Below are positions 47,601 through 60,778 of a stretch of DNA of 64,000 nt, piece by piece (the first letter of the stretch is position 1; every line of letters begins with the position of its first letter). The DNA lies in the NCBI GenBank assembly GCA_033182465.1, contig CP137320.1, forward strand, positions 2,666,001-2,730,000. The letters are read 5' to 3'. Made by a program: the position numbers and the translations under genes. The notes under the pieces are model-generated. The model was given only the letters and a program-made list of their open reading frames with translations. It made no database searches and had not been told where the DNA came from. Source of the DNA: Sanghuangporus weigelae. Its lineage: Eukaryota; Basidiomycota; Agaricomycetes; Hymenochaetales; Hymenochaetaceae.

Positions 47601-48080
47601 TCGCTTCAGGAGCGAGAAGCTTTGCACCGACCTCACGAATGAGCTCGGTGTCCCACGTTGCTCCAAGCGCCGTGGCCGACTGATAGATTCCAGACGCGGC
47701 AAGTTAGCAAACGGATATCTTAGCAATTCCAAACAAGACACACCGGTAGACACTTTGCAGGTGTGCCCATGAAAAAGAAGTTTCCGCGTACACCTGTATT
47801 TTGAGTCAGTCTGGTGTTCTCTCCATAAAGCTCTTATTTGCCGGAAGACTGATCAATCACCATTAGGACCATCGCTAACCTGAAGAAGAGAATGTCGAGA
47901 TCAACCAAAATAAAGTGGATTGTGCGACAGAAACGATACCTTGACGGCAGGTATTCCGAGGCGCTCAACACCGTGAGTGTGCCAGAAACCGACACCTGCA
48001 ATGAGGGCGGTAGCCTCTTCGAGGGTCAGCTTCTCAACAATGCTAGGTATGTCAGCGTTCGCAAAATCGGATGGGGCCAT
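44678..48080 (-). CDS. GH3 beta-glucosidase with PA14 insert
   Basis: Glycoside hydrolase family 3 enzyme splitting terminal beta-glucosides. Start [18 protein letters not shown] at 48080 has no signal peptide, so it is probably intracellular. The GH3 N-domain shows [16 protein letters not shown] and the nucleophile Asp in APIMSDW, where an intron follows the Trp. The C-domain contains [18 protein letters not shown]14 domain follows ([23 protein letters not shown]), inserted as in the Kluyveromyces enzyme. A fibronectin-III-like end contains [19 protein letters not shown]. About 860 aa, usual for this subfamily, in about a dozen exons. Likely works on imported cellobiose or other small beta-glucosides. 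Confidence 0.93.
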
Positions 48081-48866
48081 TGTTCAGCGCTTTTAAGCCA
48101 CGCTCTACGGTGATCAGCTTGCCTGCCTTCAAGATATGAAGCAGGGATGAGAAAAGGGGACTACACGGACACTGGAAAGTTTGAAAGACGCGATATATAG
48201 TAGATACTTGTTTATCCGTTTCGCCGACAATACTCCGAAGGTATTCATGGAAGTGATCATCAGAGTTGCCGTATCCACGTGGAGATTATTGCTCCGACAT
48301 GACAAAGGAAGAACGGACAATGCTGATTGAAGAAATGCGAGTGTCATTCTGTGAGATTGGAAGACATATAACTTTAATATAAGCCGATGCTCGAAGAAGT
48401 CACCAGTTTTGTGCAGTTCGCATCACTGAGTGCTAAGCGAGTAATGATTGGAGCACGTACATAGAGCGTCCGACGGGCTAAAAGCTGTTGCCGGAGCGTT
48501 TAGTGGATGAATAGATGTAGAAAAGACAGTAAGAGTGAAATAATACAGAGAAATGGAATAAACACCGGTTATGTGAGAAGTCGAGAAGTTGTGGGAAAAT
48601 AAATTCAAGACCGGCCCGGCGACTGGCACTGATTGCAGATCATTTCATTCATCACTTCCCAACTCTCGTGGTAGCACTCCGAGTCGCAGGTCCTGCGCGG
48701 TTCACCACCACCACTAGTTACTCCTCAAATACACAGTTTTGGTTTTGCTACTCTATTTCCCCCTTTCTCTTTCCTGACCATCTCCCTTGTGCATCTCATG
48801 AAAACGACAATTTTCTCGGCCTGATCTGGGTTGCAGTGTGAACCACACTCTCGTCATTATTTATAG
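48081..48866. other. Divergent promoter region, GH3 and histidine kinase
   Basis: About 790 bp between divergent starts. Pyrimidine-rich tracts near 48.75 kb precede the kinase start. No gene seen. Confidence 0.45.
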
Positions 48867-51800
48867 ATGGCTTCCTCAATTGCACATATTCCTTTCGTCG
48901 ATTTCCTTACAGCCTATCCACATCCCGCTTTCATTGTGCAAGGAAGACACCGGTCCGATCGCGTTGCTCCAGATTTAAATACTGTCCTTGGAAACCCGTC
49001 CTTTCGTTCTCTTCTTCTCGGACCAGACGCAGATACCGCCGAACTCGGCCGTTCTTTCTTACGCGCTTTGCAGACGGTAGAAGCAGTGGAAAGATTTGCA
49101 GCCTGGCTTTCCATTGGACTCAATGACTCCCAACGGCAAATCGATACCCTCGAAGTCACGCTCAGGCTTTCCTGGGCCGTTATCGATGCAGAAGCCGTCG
49201 TGCTTGAGCTCTCACAGACTATCCTCGAAGATTTTACTGTCTGCACATCAGTTCCCCGGTCATCTCTTCCAAAATCTATGCCAATTCAGACGGCAATATC
49301 GTCCGCGTCTCCCGTGGTAACGCAGCGACGTGCCGGCCGGACAATGCGGCTGCCAGACTTCCCTCCTCCTCCAATGCTTCTACATTCAAACACAACTAGT
49401 TTGCCGTCAGACATGTTTTCCATGATCATGCGTGCGCCAACACTCGACACCCAATCATCTCATTCTCCGGAGCGACGGCTGGAGACTTCAAGCTCAGTAC
49501 AAGACCAAGGAAGAACTGGTGTGATGCGCGATATGATAGAGAATTTTGACTGGGACGATACTCCTCTCGGGCCCCGTAGGGAATGGTCTTCCGTATCAAG
49601 GACGGCCGTTGACTACATGCTTTCACATCCATTTCCGGTGAGCACTGGCATCTTTAAGTATACCGGGTGTACGGCCCTTTACACTCTGATAGGTGAGCTT
49701 ATGGTGGACCGAGGAACTTGTCTTATTGTACAACGATGCCTACAAAGATATGATCGCGCACAAGCATCCATCCAGTTTTGCTCAACATGGTAGCCTGTCG
49801 TGGGCCGAGATATGGGATTCCATAGGTCCAAGGGTTGACAATGTCTTCGCGGGTGAAGCTGTTGCCGAACGAGATGGTACGTAAGCTACGTTTTTGTCGA
49901 AAGGCACGTTTCTTATTTCGAGACATATCTGCAGATCTTCTTTTCATCGAACGTATGACGGAAGCCAAACTCCCGGAGGAAACTTACCACAGCTGGTTTT
50001 GGGTAAGCACATAGCGTTGCTTTGCCGTGAAGAAAGCTAAATCTGGCTCCTAAAGGTCCCTGTTACGGAAGACGGTGTTGTAAAGGGTTTCTTAAACGGC
50101 ACCTTCGGTGAGCTCAGAATGGACGCGTACTTACGTTGATTGCTAATAAGCCGGTTTACAGAGACGACTACGAAAGTTATTACAGAAAGGCGGATGAATT
50201 TTTTGCGCGATTTTTCTACTCAAGCGGGTACGTTCATTCAGGTTTACTGCAATGGTTCAATTTCATTATTGCTTATTGCTTGAATCCAGCTCAAAGCCGA
50301 ACCGCATTGGAGTTCTCGAAGACGTTGCTTCTTGCGTTGGAATCATTTCGGATAGAGTAGGGGTGCCTTTTTACCCAACAAAACTCGGTCTTAATTTCAA
50401 AACTTCCCAGTTGTCCTTTCGCAGCTTTGTATAGTGCTTCTATTGCCGGTAAGCTGATCCGCTTCCTGTCGACATCGCTAAGCACTAACCAGGCGCGTAA
50501 GAATCCGGTTCTACATCTCCTACAAACATCCCTCGCACTTCTTACCTTCGAAAAACGTTTCATGATTCGCCGATGACGATTAAGCTGACCTGTGCTGGGA
50601 CCGTGGGCGTTCCGATGCCTCATCCTTCTGTCCCTCAAACGGTAGACTTTGTAATCGATCCATTGCGAATAAATCCATCCCCTCGACCGCGCCCTCAGAC
50701 CGCATCTCCGGTTCCATCCTTCTCTTCTCAGGACTCGACGGTCACCACTGTCCCTCACGAAGAAGCACATTCTTCAACGCCATCGAATCCTTCTGCTCGA
50801 GCTCTAACTGCTATTTCTTTTGCTTCATTGGGTGGCAGCAATAGCCGTGGCAGTTCTGTGAGAAGCGTTAACTCGAGTACGCGTTCAATACGCAGAATAC
50901 AAGAGAGCGCTATTTTTTGGCCATTTGCGGAGGCATTTGCGACTCGCCTGCCAGTGCACGTAGCTAATCTTCCAGATTATGTCGTAGAAGGCTTCGAACT
51001 TCGCGGATGGGGCGAGCATGCGCGTGAGGCCATCGTGATTCCGATTTGTGTGGAAGATGCGGATGTTCCCGGCGCAATGCTCGTATTGGGTCTCAATAGT
51101 CGCCGACCCTATGACGCGGATTATGCTAATTGGATTGATTTGTTCCGCCTTACAATGAATGCCATGCTCACGGCTGTCAAAGGTCGAGAAGCTGATCTCA
51201 TACGCGCCGAGTGAGTACGCGCTGCTATTATTGATGATTATATTGACGCTTGTACTTCTCAGGCACCTCGCGGAGCTTGATAGTGCAAAAACCGCTTTCT
51301 TTAGCAATGCCTCACATGAGCTTCGTATGCCACTTCAGTCTTAACACTCTGAATGAATGCCCACTATACGTCTTCCTAGGAACACCTCTGCAACTTATTC
51401 AAGGCCCACTGCAGGACGCGGTTGCTAGTCTACCTGACTCAAAGGCAAGAGATGGGTTGAAGATGGCCGCTCGAAATGTGACGCGTCTCTCTCGGCTTGT
51501 CGATTCATTGATGGACTTCAGCAAACTCGCCGCGAATAGACTTGAGGGTACAATTATACACTACACAATAATATATTGAGACTTCTCTGACGTTTTTCTA
51601 AGGGCGATTCAGACCCGTTCAGCTCGGCGAGGTGACCGCTGATCTTGCTTCTCTATTTCGAAGGTGCGTGTCGATTGCGTCAATTTTCATATCTAGCTGA
51701 TCGCCTATCCTCTTTGTAGCGTAATCGAAAGGACAGGGATTGAGGTAGGATTCAGATTCTACCATCTTGGCAAAGCTAATTGCCTATTTGTAGTACATCG

Positions 51801-54800
51801 TTGACTGTGACACAACAGATAGAAAGCAAACGTACATTGATCCTGAGTAAGCCTGAATCTAGGTAGTTGAGAAGGGACCTGACATCAGTTTATTAAACTG
51901 GTCAGCTTCTGGGAGAAAATTCTCTTCAACCTTATTGGGAATGCATTCAAGTGTTAGTCATTAGCCGAGTGGCGCTAAACTTCTTGTCTGAACCCCTCTC
52001 TCGCAGACACGTTAAGGGGCTATATCCATGTCATTGTACGGTACGACTCAGATCGCGCTTATTTTCACGTAAAGGACACTGGTGTCGGCATCCCTCAGTC
52101 TGGTAAGGATGACGTTCTCGGAGTTACGCAAACTGATGCAACGCACGTGCAGACATTGACAAAATCTTCGATCGATTTCATCGTGTCCAGGTGAGTGCTT
52201 TCTGATTTATGCCCTCCCTCTGTGATCGATTTAACGTCCTTAGGCTATCGCTCGTTGCCACGAAGGTACCGGGATTGGTTTGTCTTTAACAAGAGCAAGT
52301 TCTTTCTTTGCACCTTCGTCTTCATCGCGCACTAATCATTAGCTAGGAACTCGTCAAACTGCACGGAGGCACTTTGACTGTCGTTTCAGCGACCGCACAG
52401 GACTCTCCTACCGACCACGGTAGCTGCTTCACCGTCACCTTACCACTCGGACGAGATCATCTGCCTGCGGCGCATATCGTTCAGAACGTTGCTGACGTAC
52501 CACAGAACCGACTTTACGCTCGTGGTATTGTCGACGAGGCGACACATTGGTCCTCTCGCCATCCGGATGAGCGAACACCGAGCGACACGAGTGATTCTGG
52601 TGGAAGCAGCGATAGCGGTGGTAGAATGGATCCATCTACTCTATTTTTTGTCAAGAGCGATATCATCTTGCTAGGTAATATTGCCTCAATGACCGATTCC
52701 ATTGTCTCATTCGCTAAGCATACTGCAGTTGACGATAATGGCGATATGCGCAGGGTAAGAGCATCTGAACGGTTTCAAACGGTTTCAAGATTATATTCTT
52801 TGCTGATCTCTTCATCCTTAGTATATCAAATCATTGTGCGTGAATCTTGCGAGTATCGATACGTTGCCAATGCTAAACTAAAACTCAAGATTCATCCCGT
52901 TCTGCCGAGTCGTTGAGGCCAGTAACGGTCAAGAGGCTCTAAGCCTTCTTGATGAGATTAAGCCGAACCTCATACTGAGTGACGTGATGATGCCAGGTGA
53001 GTATTTTCCCGTATCTTCTCCGACATTCCTGGACTACAGTATTCACGAGTTATTCAAGTTTTGGACGGATATGCCTTGATTTCCCACGTAAGACGGCGGC
53101 CCGAGACGAGTACGTCATTCGCTTTTCCTACACTCCGTATGCTCTAATCGATTTCATCTAGGATTGACTCCGATTATCCTTGTAACTGCGAAGGAGAGCG
53201 AGGAGGCGAGGGTTGAAGGCCTAGTGAGTAGTTCAATCTTCCCAGATAGAATGTAGAATTAAATGTTGACTTTATAGCTTTCGGGCGCGGATGAGTAAGT
53301 ATTTTTGCTTTCTTCACCATGCCTGCGCTCAGTTCTCTTCAAGTTATATGAGTAAACCGTTCACAGTAGGACATTAATTTGACCTCTGGAGATGCATATT
53401 GACTCGACTGTAGGGGAAGGAGTTGATTGCGAGGGTGCACTTACAGATGCAGCTCGGGAAGCGGAGAATAGAACTTGAGGTACGTGTCTCTGGAGTGACG
53501 TTAGGATATGGCTCTCAGTTCTTATCGATACGAATATAAAGGGCAAATTCCTGTAGGATCTCTTTGCAGTTTAGCGTCCAACAATCTGATTATTTGCCGT
53601 TGAAGGGAGAGGACTCGTGAAATCCAATTGTTGTCAGATCTTTCTCCTGTTGGGATCTGTAGGTAAGTTTCCCAGGCACGTCTGTTTTGTGGAGAAGAGC
53701 GTTGATTTACGTTGCATAGAGCCGATGCAAATCGTCGGTGAGTGGAAATGCATATCAAACCACGGAATTTTGTTGACATTTACTTACTTTCCCAGGATGC
53801 TTTACAGTACGTTTATAAGCCTCAGTTTCGAACAGAAGACTGACAAATCGGGTAGTGAACCAACGGTGCTATGAAATAAGCGGGCTCGAAACCTCGGCTC
53901 CCGATGAGCAATTGTGAGTAATTTCACTATGTTCTTCTAGCTTGCTTTAGATGATTAAGGGGATTGGGAGGTTTAATTGGTAATATTTGTTTCCTTGATT
54001 CTAATGAGTTGCTCATCCCACCGATGACTTCAAGCGTACAGGAGGAAGACCAGCAGGTAGCAAGAGATCTTTGGGAATCGGCGTTCGCAACTCAGAAAAG
54101 CGCTTCGATTGAGACGCGTGAGCTCAATAATTTCTTTCTCGTTGTAATGTGCGCTTTGCTGATCACCTGCTCCAAGGCTTCAAAAACGGGATTTACGCGA
54201 AATGGTCTGTCCAACCTGTCCATTCTCCCGAAGGAACTTGTAAGCGCGAGATTCAATTAAAATTGTGTTAAGCTCACTTTTTTTTGGATTTGACCAGTTT
54301 CCGGAATAATATCGACCATCACGGATGTTTCGGACCAGCGACATTTCGAGGAAACCCGATTGCAGCATGCACAAGAAAGAGAAGCACTTGCCCGTAAACG
54401 AGCCGAAGAAGCAGAGGAGAGAAGGAAGGAGGCTGATGAGCGAAGACGTGGACAAGGTAGGATAAAGTTCACGTTGGACTGAACGAATGGTTAATGCATA
54501 GGATTTCAGAACTCTTAATCGACGTCACATCGCATGAGCTCCGTCAGCCGGTGTCTGCGATCCTGAACTGTTCAAGCTTGGTGCGGTCTAATCTTGCTAG
54601 GCATCGTAAGGAGCTCGGGCGAGCGTGCATGAGCAATGCGCCGTTCAGGCCAACGAAAGAGCTGTTGAGGGCCATGGATGATGATCTTGATGCATTGGAC
54701 GCTATCTACCAGGTGTGTTTTTTTGCTTGTGGGGTTCTGAACTGAAAGGATCTGATATCAACCCCTCGCGCAGTGCGGTCTGGCTCAAGGTTGTTTTCTT

Positions 54801-56728
54801 TTTGTTTATGCTCTACCGTTGACTGATGACCAGTTGTGCTTCCCAGAGAGGATCGCAAATGATGTCCTGTCTCTCTCTCGGATCCAACTTCAAATCTTGT
54901 CAATCCAGCCTGTCGAATTTGAACTTATCCCTGAGATACAGAGAATAGTGTCAATATTTCGTAACGAGTTGAAAATGTCCGTACGCCATGGTAGACACAT
55001 TTGATCGACGTGTTTCTTATCCTGTCTTATAGGAAACGCATCAACTTGAACACGACGTTTGACGACTCTTTGAGGGGGCTTGGCGTCAACCGTGTCCGGT
55101 CAGATAAATCGCGCTTTGGACAGGTCATGTAAGCATTTTCTTTGATACGTGTCTACGGCCCGGTACTGATTGGCTGTAGAACGAATCTCTTAAGCAACGC
55201 AATTAAGTTCACAGATGTATGCCCTCGTATTAACATATTGCTCTTTTTTTTTGTAATTATCTGTGCACAGACATCAAACGATAAGAGAGATATTTCTATT
55301 ACAGTAGAAGTCTCTCGCCGTGCACCAGGCCCAGATGAGCCGTGTGTTCCTCCGCGGGAACCCCTGGGTATCACTTCCGAGGATGACAGGCCTATAGATG
55401 GGCATACGTCGACAAATATATTTATTTTCGTCTCAGTTCGGGACTCGGGCCCTGGTTTGAATCCTGATGATTTGGCGTTATTGTTTAAGCGGTTCGTAAA
55501 CAGCCGTCTTCTCTATCTTAATTTCTTACTGTTTTTTCTTTTACAGTTTCCAGCAAGGATCAGTACGTTATGACGACTAAAGACAATCATTGGTATCTTA
55601 TTCGACTGGTCTTACAGAATTCTCACAATGTATTCGGAGGCTCAGGTCTCGGACTCTTTGTTTCTAGGAAATTATGTGACCTCATGGGTGGGCGGATAGA
55701 TGTGAGATACTTACTTTCTTGTGAAAGAGATGCTCTCATTACCTAGCCTCCTAGGTCGATAGTACATTCGGTGAAGGAGCGACCTTCCGTTTCTTCGTGG
55801 AGGCCACGACTGCTTCCACGTCTATGGATCATAATGATGTTCATCCTGGTTATGAAACGGAAACTAGTGGAAACCTGTTCGCAAATATGGAGGAGGTTAA
55901 GGTGACAATACCATTACAGTGCGTGGCTACGTTTGTCGGTGTAATGCAATTCTCTACAGTCATCCACATGGCATTCTTTTCAGCATCCTTATCACAGAGG
56001 ACAATTTAATAAATCAGGTTAGTACACATGAGTTCTGGAGTTCATCTATCTTTCTGATTACTTGGGTCATTAGACCGTTCTCAAGTAAGTACCAATTTTA
56101 AAAAAAAACGTCCGTCATTCTGGACGTCTTACTAATCGAAAATCAGTCGTCAGCTGCTGAAAGTTGGCTGCACGACTTCGCTCGCTAGCAACGGTATGCA
56201 AGCTATTAAGAAGATACGCTCGCTTGCGAAGAGCGATGGCCTTCGTAAGACGTTTGACGCTATCCTCGTGAGTTTACAATACTTCTACCGCCACGTAATT
56301 TACTTATCTAATCCGGTCATCGTCAGATGGATTGCGAAATGCCGGTCATGTATGAGGGTTCACGCGAGACTTGGAGCCCCAAGGCTGATAGCTTTTACTA
56401 CTTGACTCTAGGGACGGCCTAACGGCAGTACGCGAAATACGGAAAATGGAACAGACAAAGGAACTGCCCGTTCGGAGTCGCATTTATGCTCTGACTGGTA
56501 ATGCTCGCGCGGGTCAAATAGAGAGTGCTCTAGAAGCAGGCATGGATGAAGTTATTGTGAGTGCGATACACTATCTTGTTTTTTCAACTGGCTAACGTGC
56601 CATTTATGATGACCTTGCAGATCAAGCCGTATAGACTCGATGAACTTATTTCAAAAATTCAATCTTCCATTGTTGAAGAAGATGCTGCATCTTACCGAAG
56701 TGTTGCAATGGAGGTGGACACGGATTAG
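48867..56728 (+). CDS. Dual hybrid histidine kinase (HK-REC-PAS-HK-REC)
   Basis: One very large gene with two complete phosphorelay modules. The N-terminal part has a PAS-like region (FDWDDTPLGPRREWS, LLYNDAYKDMIAHKHP) and a GAF-like region. Kinase 1 has H-box FFSNASHELRTPLQL (the intron after GAGCTTC restores RTPL), N-box NLIGNAFKY, and G-boxes DTGVGIP and GTGIGLSL. Receiver 1 has LLVDDNGDMRR, phospho-Asp in ILSDVMMP, and MSKPFT. A PAS domain follows (LLSDLSPVGIC, NQRCYEISGLET). Kinase 2 has H-box IDVTSHELRQPVSA, NLLSNAIKFT, and GGSGLGLFVSRKL. Receiver 2 has ILITEDN, AILMDCEMPVMDG, and IIKPY. Every active residue is present. Cryptococcus Tco2 is the known example of this dual layout. No membrane segment seen, so probably a cytosolic sensor feeding Ypd1 and the HOG pathway. 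Confidence 0.87.
53720..53737 (+). other. 18-nt microexon of the histidine kinase gene
   Basis: Flanked by introns 53663-53719 and 53738-53795, each with GT and AG ends. Phase joins to read CRADANRR across the PAS domain. Without it the frame would break. Confidence 0.65.
53796..53806 (+). other. 11-nt microexon of the histidine kinase gene
   Basis: Reads GATGCTTTACA between introns 53738-53795 and 53807-53855. Joined product is RRMLYMNQRCYEISG, a good PAS-domain sequence. Confidence 0.65.
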
Positions 56729-57460
56729 ACGCATATTTCACGACTTTACACAAACACGAACTCGGATGGACAGTACTCAATGTATCGCACGCCATGGACA
56801 CATATCAATCTTTAACATTTTTCTTGGTTATATAAAGTAGTTCCTGGTCCTTGTGCACATGTAATTGTAGGTCTCAGAGTAGACATAACGATTCGGTAAA
56901 TTTTACAGCTTGCCAAGGACTTATTTAAGCGTCTTTTGTAGTACTTTCTGATAACTTCTCGGATACATCTGCGCAATTGCGACTCTGACTCCTTAGATCA
57001 CCCCAAATCAGTCACGGCTGACTTTGCTGCGCCAAGAAGTATGTACAGTATGTAAATACTTGTTCGAGCAGAGGGAGGAAGGAAGCGCATCACGTCAATC
57101 TGTCGATCGTGTTCTGGACTTCGGCCGTGTATCCATTTGAGGTGATACCGCATCTGAACGATTGACCAAGAGAATCCCAGGCGCATTTGCCGTCATCAAC
57201 AGTATTTGATACAGGCAGAGGACTATGATGGATATCGAGATATTCTCTCCTTTTAAGAGCCCTCCGACGTGCCTGATTCGTGTTCTCCCCCCTTCTCGAT
57301 TTCTCGACTCATTTCACACCTTCCAACTTGTCCTCGCTCGTTTGTTTTATCCTGCATCCGCCTGTCTTTTATTTCTTCTCTTTTGACCTTTCTCTATCAC
57401 TTGGCTTTCCGCTTCGACTCTCGTATGTTTGTTTGACGACCTTCCCAACCCCTATTTATT
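56729..57460. other. Intergenic, 0.7 kb
   Basis: 3' flank of the kinase gene, then a pyrimidine-rich tract (57.27-57.45 kb) typical of fungal promoters before the next start. No gene seen. Confidence 0.45.
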
Positions 57461-59471
57461 ATGATGACTACGAACCTTACCATCGACGACTCTTCAACCG
57501 ACATAATTTATTCAAGCAACTGGGCAGTCCAGTCCTCCATAAATGACCCGAACACGGACCATTTCTTCCAGTCAACCTATCATAGTGCACAGGGAGATGG
57601 AGCCTCTGCTAATCTCACGTTCAGTGGTGAGCCGTTCTCACACTTATCATGCAATGCATACCGCTGATGAATTATTCGTTGCAGGGACTGCAATTTATCT
57701 GTATGGTACAAAAGGCCCTGGTCACGTATGTTTGGTATCTTGTCACCTTTCTGACGCGTATTTTGACATTTGTTATTATCACAGGCGAATTACAGTGTCC
57801 AGTTCGACAATTTCATCATATTTTATTCGGCTAATCAGTCGGAAACGGAATATCAACAACTATTGTTCGGACAGACGTTCAACACATCTGGGACGCACTT
57901 TGTGTCGCTGACATCGCGGCATGCCTCATCAACGGATAACTGGCTTGATCTTGATTATATCACCATCACCGTGAATGAGACAGATAGGTGTGTGACGACA
58001 ACGCGTTGTACTAGCGCCAAACTATTGCCGAAGAGGAAGAACAAAAATGGACTGAATTTCATAACTTTCTTAGCAACTCTGGTGTAGCATCTGCATCTGC
58101 ATCTGCAACACCGCCAACAGCTTCTCCGACAATCTCACCACCATGGGTCCTGGAAGCATCTTCGTGAGTCTTCAACTTCTTGATATCAGAAGACTTGATC
58201 TCGAGCCTATTTATATTGACCGGGTACTTGAAGCTCAACTGCTGAACCAAGTGGACTTGCTTCATCATCGGGCACGGCATTGCCAACAGAATCGTGAGCC
58301 TGTTCTTCGCTCCACATCTCTCGCATCATTTTTTTCTAACCGATTGCATCTTCCGCAATGCATTGGTCATTCGTATCAATTTTCCCATTTTGTCCAAACT
58401 CCGCGATACGCATCTCTTTCTTGTCTCCGCTTCGGACCGGTAAATTCATGCTCTGACTATAGGAGCTCGTCGTCATCTTCGTCGGCAAACACCACCACGC
58501 TTGTCTTAGCAGCGGTGTTTGGCGGGATCATCCTTGCTGGAGCGATATTTGGAGTTGGGCTTTTCCTAGCTCGGCGGCGTAACAGAGGTTGTGATGATCA
58601 AAGACCACTCCGGCCAGATACCCCCGGGACGGGAACCGGAGGAGCTTTCGCCTACAAACCTCCGCCATCGTCGCCTTCGTTCATCGGAGGACAATTGTCT
58701 CCCATCAGCCCGGAGCCGTACACTGCACAGTCGCCAGCGTATGATAGGCTATTGCCAGGGCCGGAGCTTGAAGGGCATGCTCATGCTCCTGGACAGGTAC
58801 ATGGGGCGATTTTGGACGGTCGAAAGAGTCCTCATAGTACGGTCAGTTTGGGGGGTGCGACCGTACTCACCGCCGCAAGCACCGCATACCTGCTAAGCCC
58901 GCATCCACACAAGGTTGTAGACGAGCCTACAGCACACGAGCAGACAGAATCGATCTCTACCGCCGTTGCTCGACCTGATATTAGGACGCGCACCGGAAGA
59001 CCGTTGCCACAATCCAGACAAACATCAGCGCACTTGCCTATTTACAAGCAACACAGGGTATTTGATTCGGAGTCTGCGATCAACGTGCTCAAACAGTCTG
59101 TCGGAGGTCATGCAGGGATTGACAATGAGTCTGCGACGCCGGCTATAGTGGTACTTCCAATTTCAACCACGCCTCCTTTGACCGAGAAGCCCGATAATCG
59201 GAGAGTGGGTGGGACGAGTACTGCGCCGGACTCCCAAAATAAGCGACGTGCCCCGCTCATGGCACTGCATGCAGCACATCGTTCCGAATCTGATTTGTCG
59301 ACGACCACACGAGCTGCTCCGGGTGCTCCACCACGAAGGCCAAAGCGTCCAGGAGATGGGTTACTGGATTTTATCGGAAGCCAACTCGCGCAGAAACTTG
59401 AGCGCAGTGCGTCTGCGAAGCGGAGAAGGGATGATGGGAACTCTGAACGGACTAATTTCTTGAAGGTGTAG
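57461..59471 (+). CDS. Single-pass membrane protein with lectin-like ectodomain
   Basis: Typical agaricomycete surface protein. MMTTNLTIDDSSTDIIYSSN opens an ectodomain with the family pattern (HSAQGDGASANLTFSGTAIY split by an intron, then GTKGPGHANYSVQFDNF, and SSTDNWLDLDYITITVNETD), resembling a galactose-binding jelly-roll. A Ser/Thr/Pro-rich stalk (SASASATPPTASPTIS) is built from several small exons. One membrane helix, VLAAVFGGIILAGAIFGVGLF, trimmed at LARRR, is followed by a long disordered cytosolic tail rich in Pro and Ser ending at 59471. No cleavable signal peptide is obvious, which is common in this family. Role unknown, probably cell-wall or surface sensing. Exons in 58.18-58.46 kb are uncertain. 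Confidence 0.75.
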
Positions 59472-59762
59472 GGAGGCTCACCCACGTGGGAAAGGGACTG
59501 ACTGCTTGCATTATGTTATTTCTTGATGGACTTTCTTGCTGCATTTGAATTGTATGCACTATACCCAAGCTTGCTCAGTTATTTTTTGAAGAAACTTGTG
59601 CTGTCGATGACCTGCAGGATTGAGATTCGAAGACGAGAAGGCGTATGCCAAAGAAAAGCTGAGATTAAATTAGAACGCATCCTAACATGGTCCTTCCAAG
59701 TGATGAAATGGTAGCGTGTAAGAGCAAAGGACAATCATACAGAAAGGGTGTTTCGGCGAGAA

Positions 59763-60294
59763 TTACGGGCCAATCCACCAAGCAACGATCCGCCACACGA
59801 TCCAGAGGCTCATAATAACGCCAACACACATGAGGATATTCCGCCAGGTCTTTACACCGCCTGATAATCCGAATGCACGAGCTGCGCGCTGTGAAGACTG
59901 CGCAAGGGACGTGCCGAACGAAGTGAAGGAGTTTGACTGGTAGATAGAAGAAAAGAAGCGAAAAACACGTCAGTCTAGGAATCCTAGGAGAAGCGTGCAA
60001 ATAATTTGAAGGGCAAAACCATTGGTGATCGCACTTATCTGCAGAACAACCGGAATGAAAAGAGAACGGAGGAATAGGAGTACTCACGGTTTCGTCTAGT
60101 GTCAAATGCTGGCGCTCGACGTCTTCGTAAATGTCCGTCGTCACCTAGCGATTATCGTCCCTGTCAGACAAGCCGATGCGGAGAAAGAGAGGATAGAGAC
60201 AGACCCCCCGCAGAGTACGTATTTTAGAGGTTAGGTCATCGAGTCGCTGGTCATTCTGTGTCTCGAGCTGGTCGGCGTCGCGCGAGGATGCCAT
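59763..60294 (-). CDS. Qc-SNARE of Bet1/Sft1 type
   Basis: Small tail-anchored SNARE for ER-Golgi or intra-Golgi vesicle fusion. Start MASSRDADQLETQNDQRL at 60294. The SNARE helix reads LDDLTSKIRTLRG, then (after an intron) VTTDIYEDVERQHLTLDET, then SFTSFGTSLAQSSQRAARAF. The C-terminal anchor NILMCVGVIMSLWIVWRIV ends WWIGP at 59763. Three exons, roughly 108 aa, normal for the family. I cannot separate Bet1 from Sft1 by eye; the KTWRNILM join before the anchor is more Bet1-like. Its promoter is shared with or close to the divergent membrane-protein gene. Confidence 0.82.
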
Positions 60295-60778
60295 TGTGCA
60301 TCGGCAATGTCGTTGCTGTCGAGAGTCAAGAAGCAACAAGCGATGAGTGACGCTGTCCAGGAATGGCGATTGGACAGCCCGTGACGATCGACGCGCAGAT
60401 CGATATTTCTAATTTTGGGCTTGAAAAGTCGATTCTGTTTCGCCAGTACGTACTGGCAAACATAATCGCGATCTCAAATTCCCGTGTAAATTATATAAAA
60501 GATCGATTTCGGCTTCCATGGCGAACGTTCCCAGAGCATTTAGCGTGATCGCCAGTGTACCTATCGTATGGATCGTACTTGTGTCGGAGTCTTGTGAGAT
60601 CTCTGCTTCTCCAGCTCCACTATTTTACCCCTTCCGTTTCTCCCTTCTCCCCACTTTCTGTCTGTCTTTCTCTTTCTGTTGTCGCTAGTACATACCCTCT
60701 CCCCGACGAATTCCCAGCCTTTCTATCTCTAGTTCATGACTATTTCCCAAATCTCCACGATTGCAAGTTGAAAGCCAG
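60295..60778. other. Divergent promoter region, SNARE and membrane protein
   Basis: About 480 bp between divergent starts with a pyrimidine-rich tract near 60.62-60.70 kb. No gene seen. Confidence 0.45.

Noticed and set aside
53500-54000. Break between two separate histidine kinase genes
   Set aside because: A spliced frame with consistent phase runs through, including two microexons and a PAS domain, so one fused gene is the better model.
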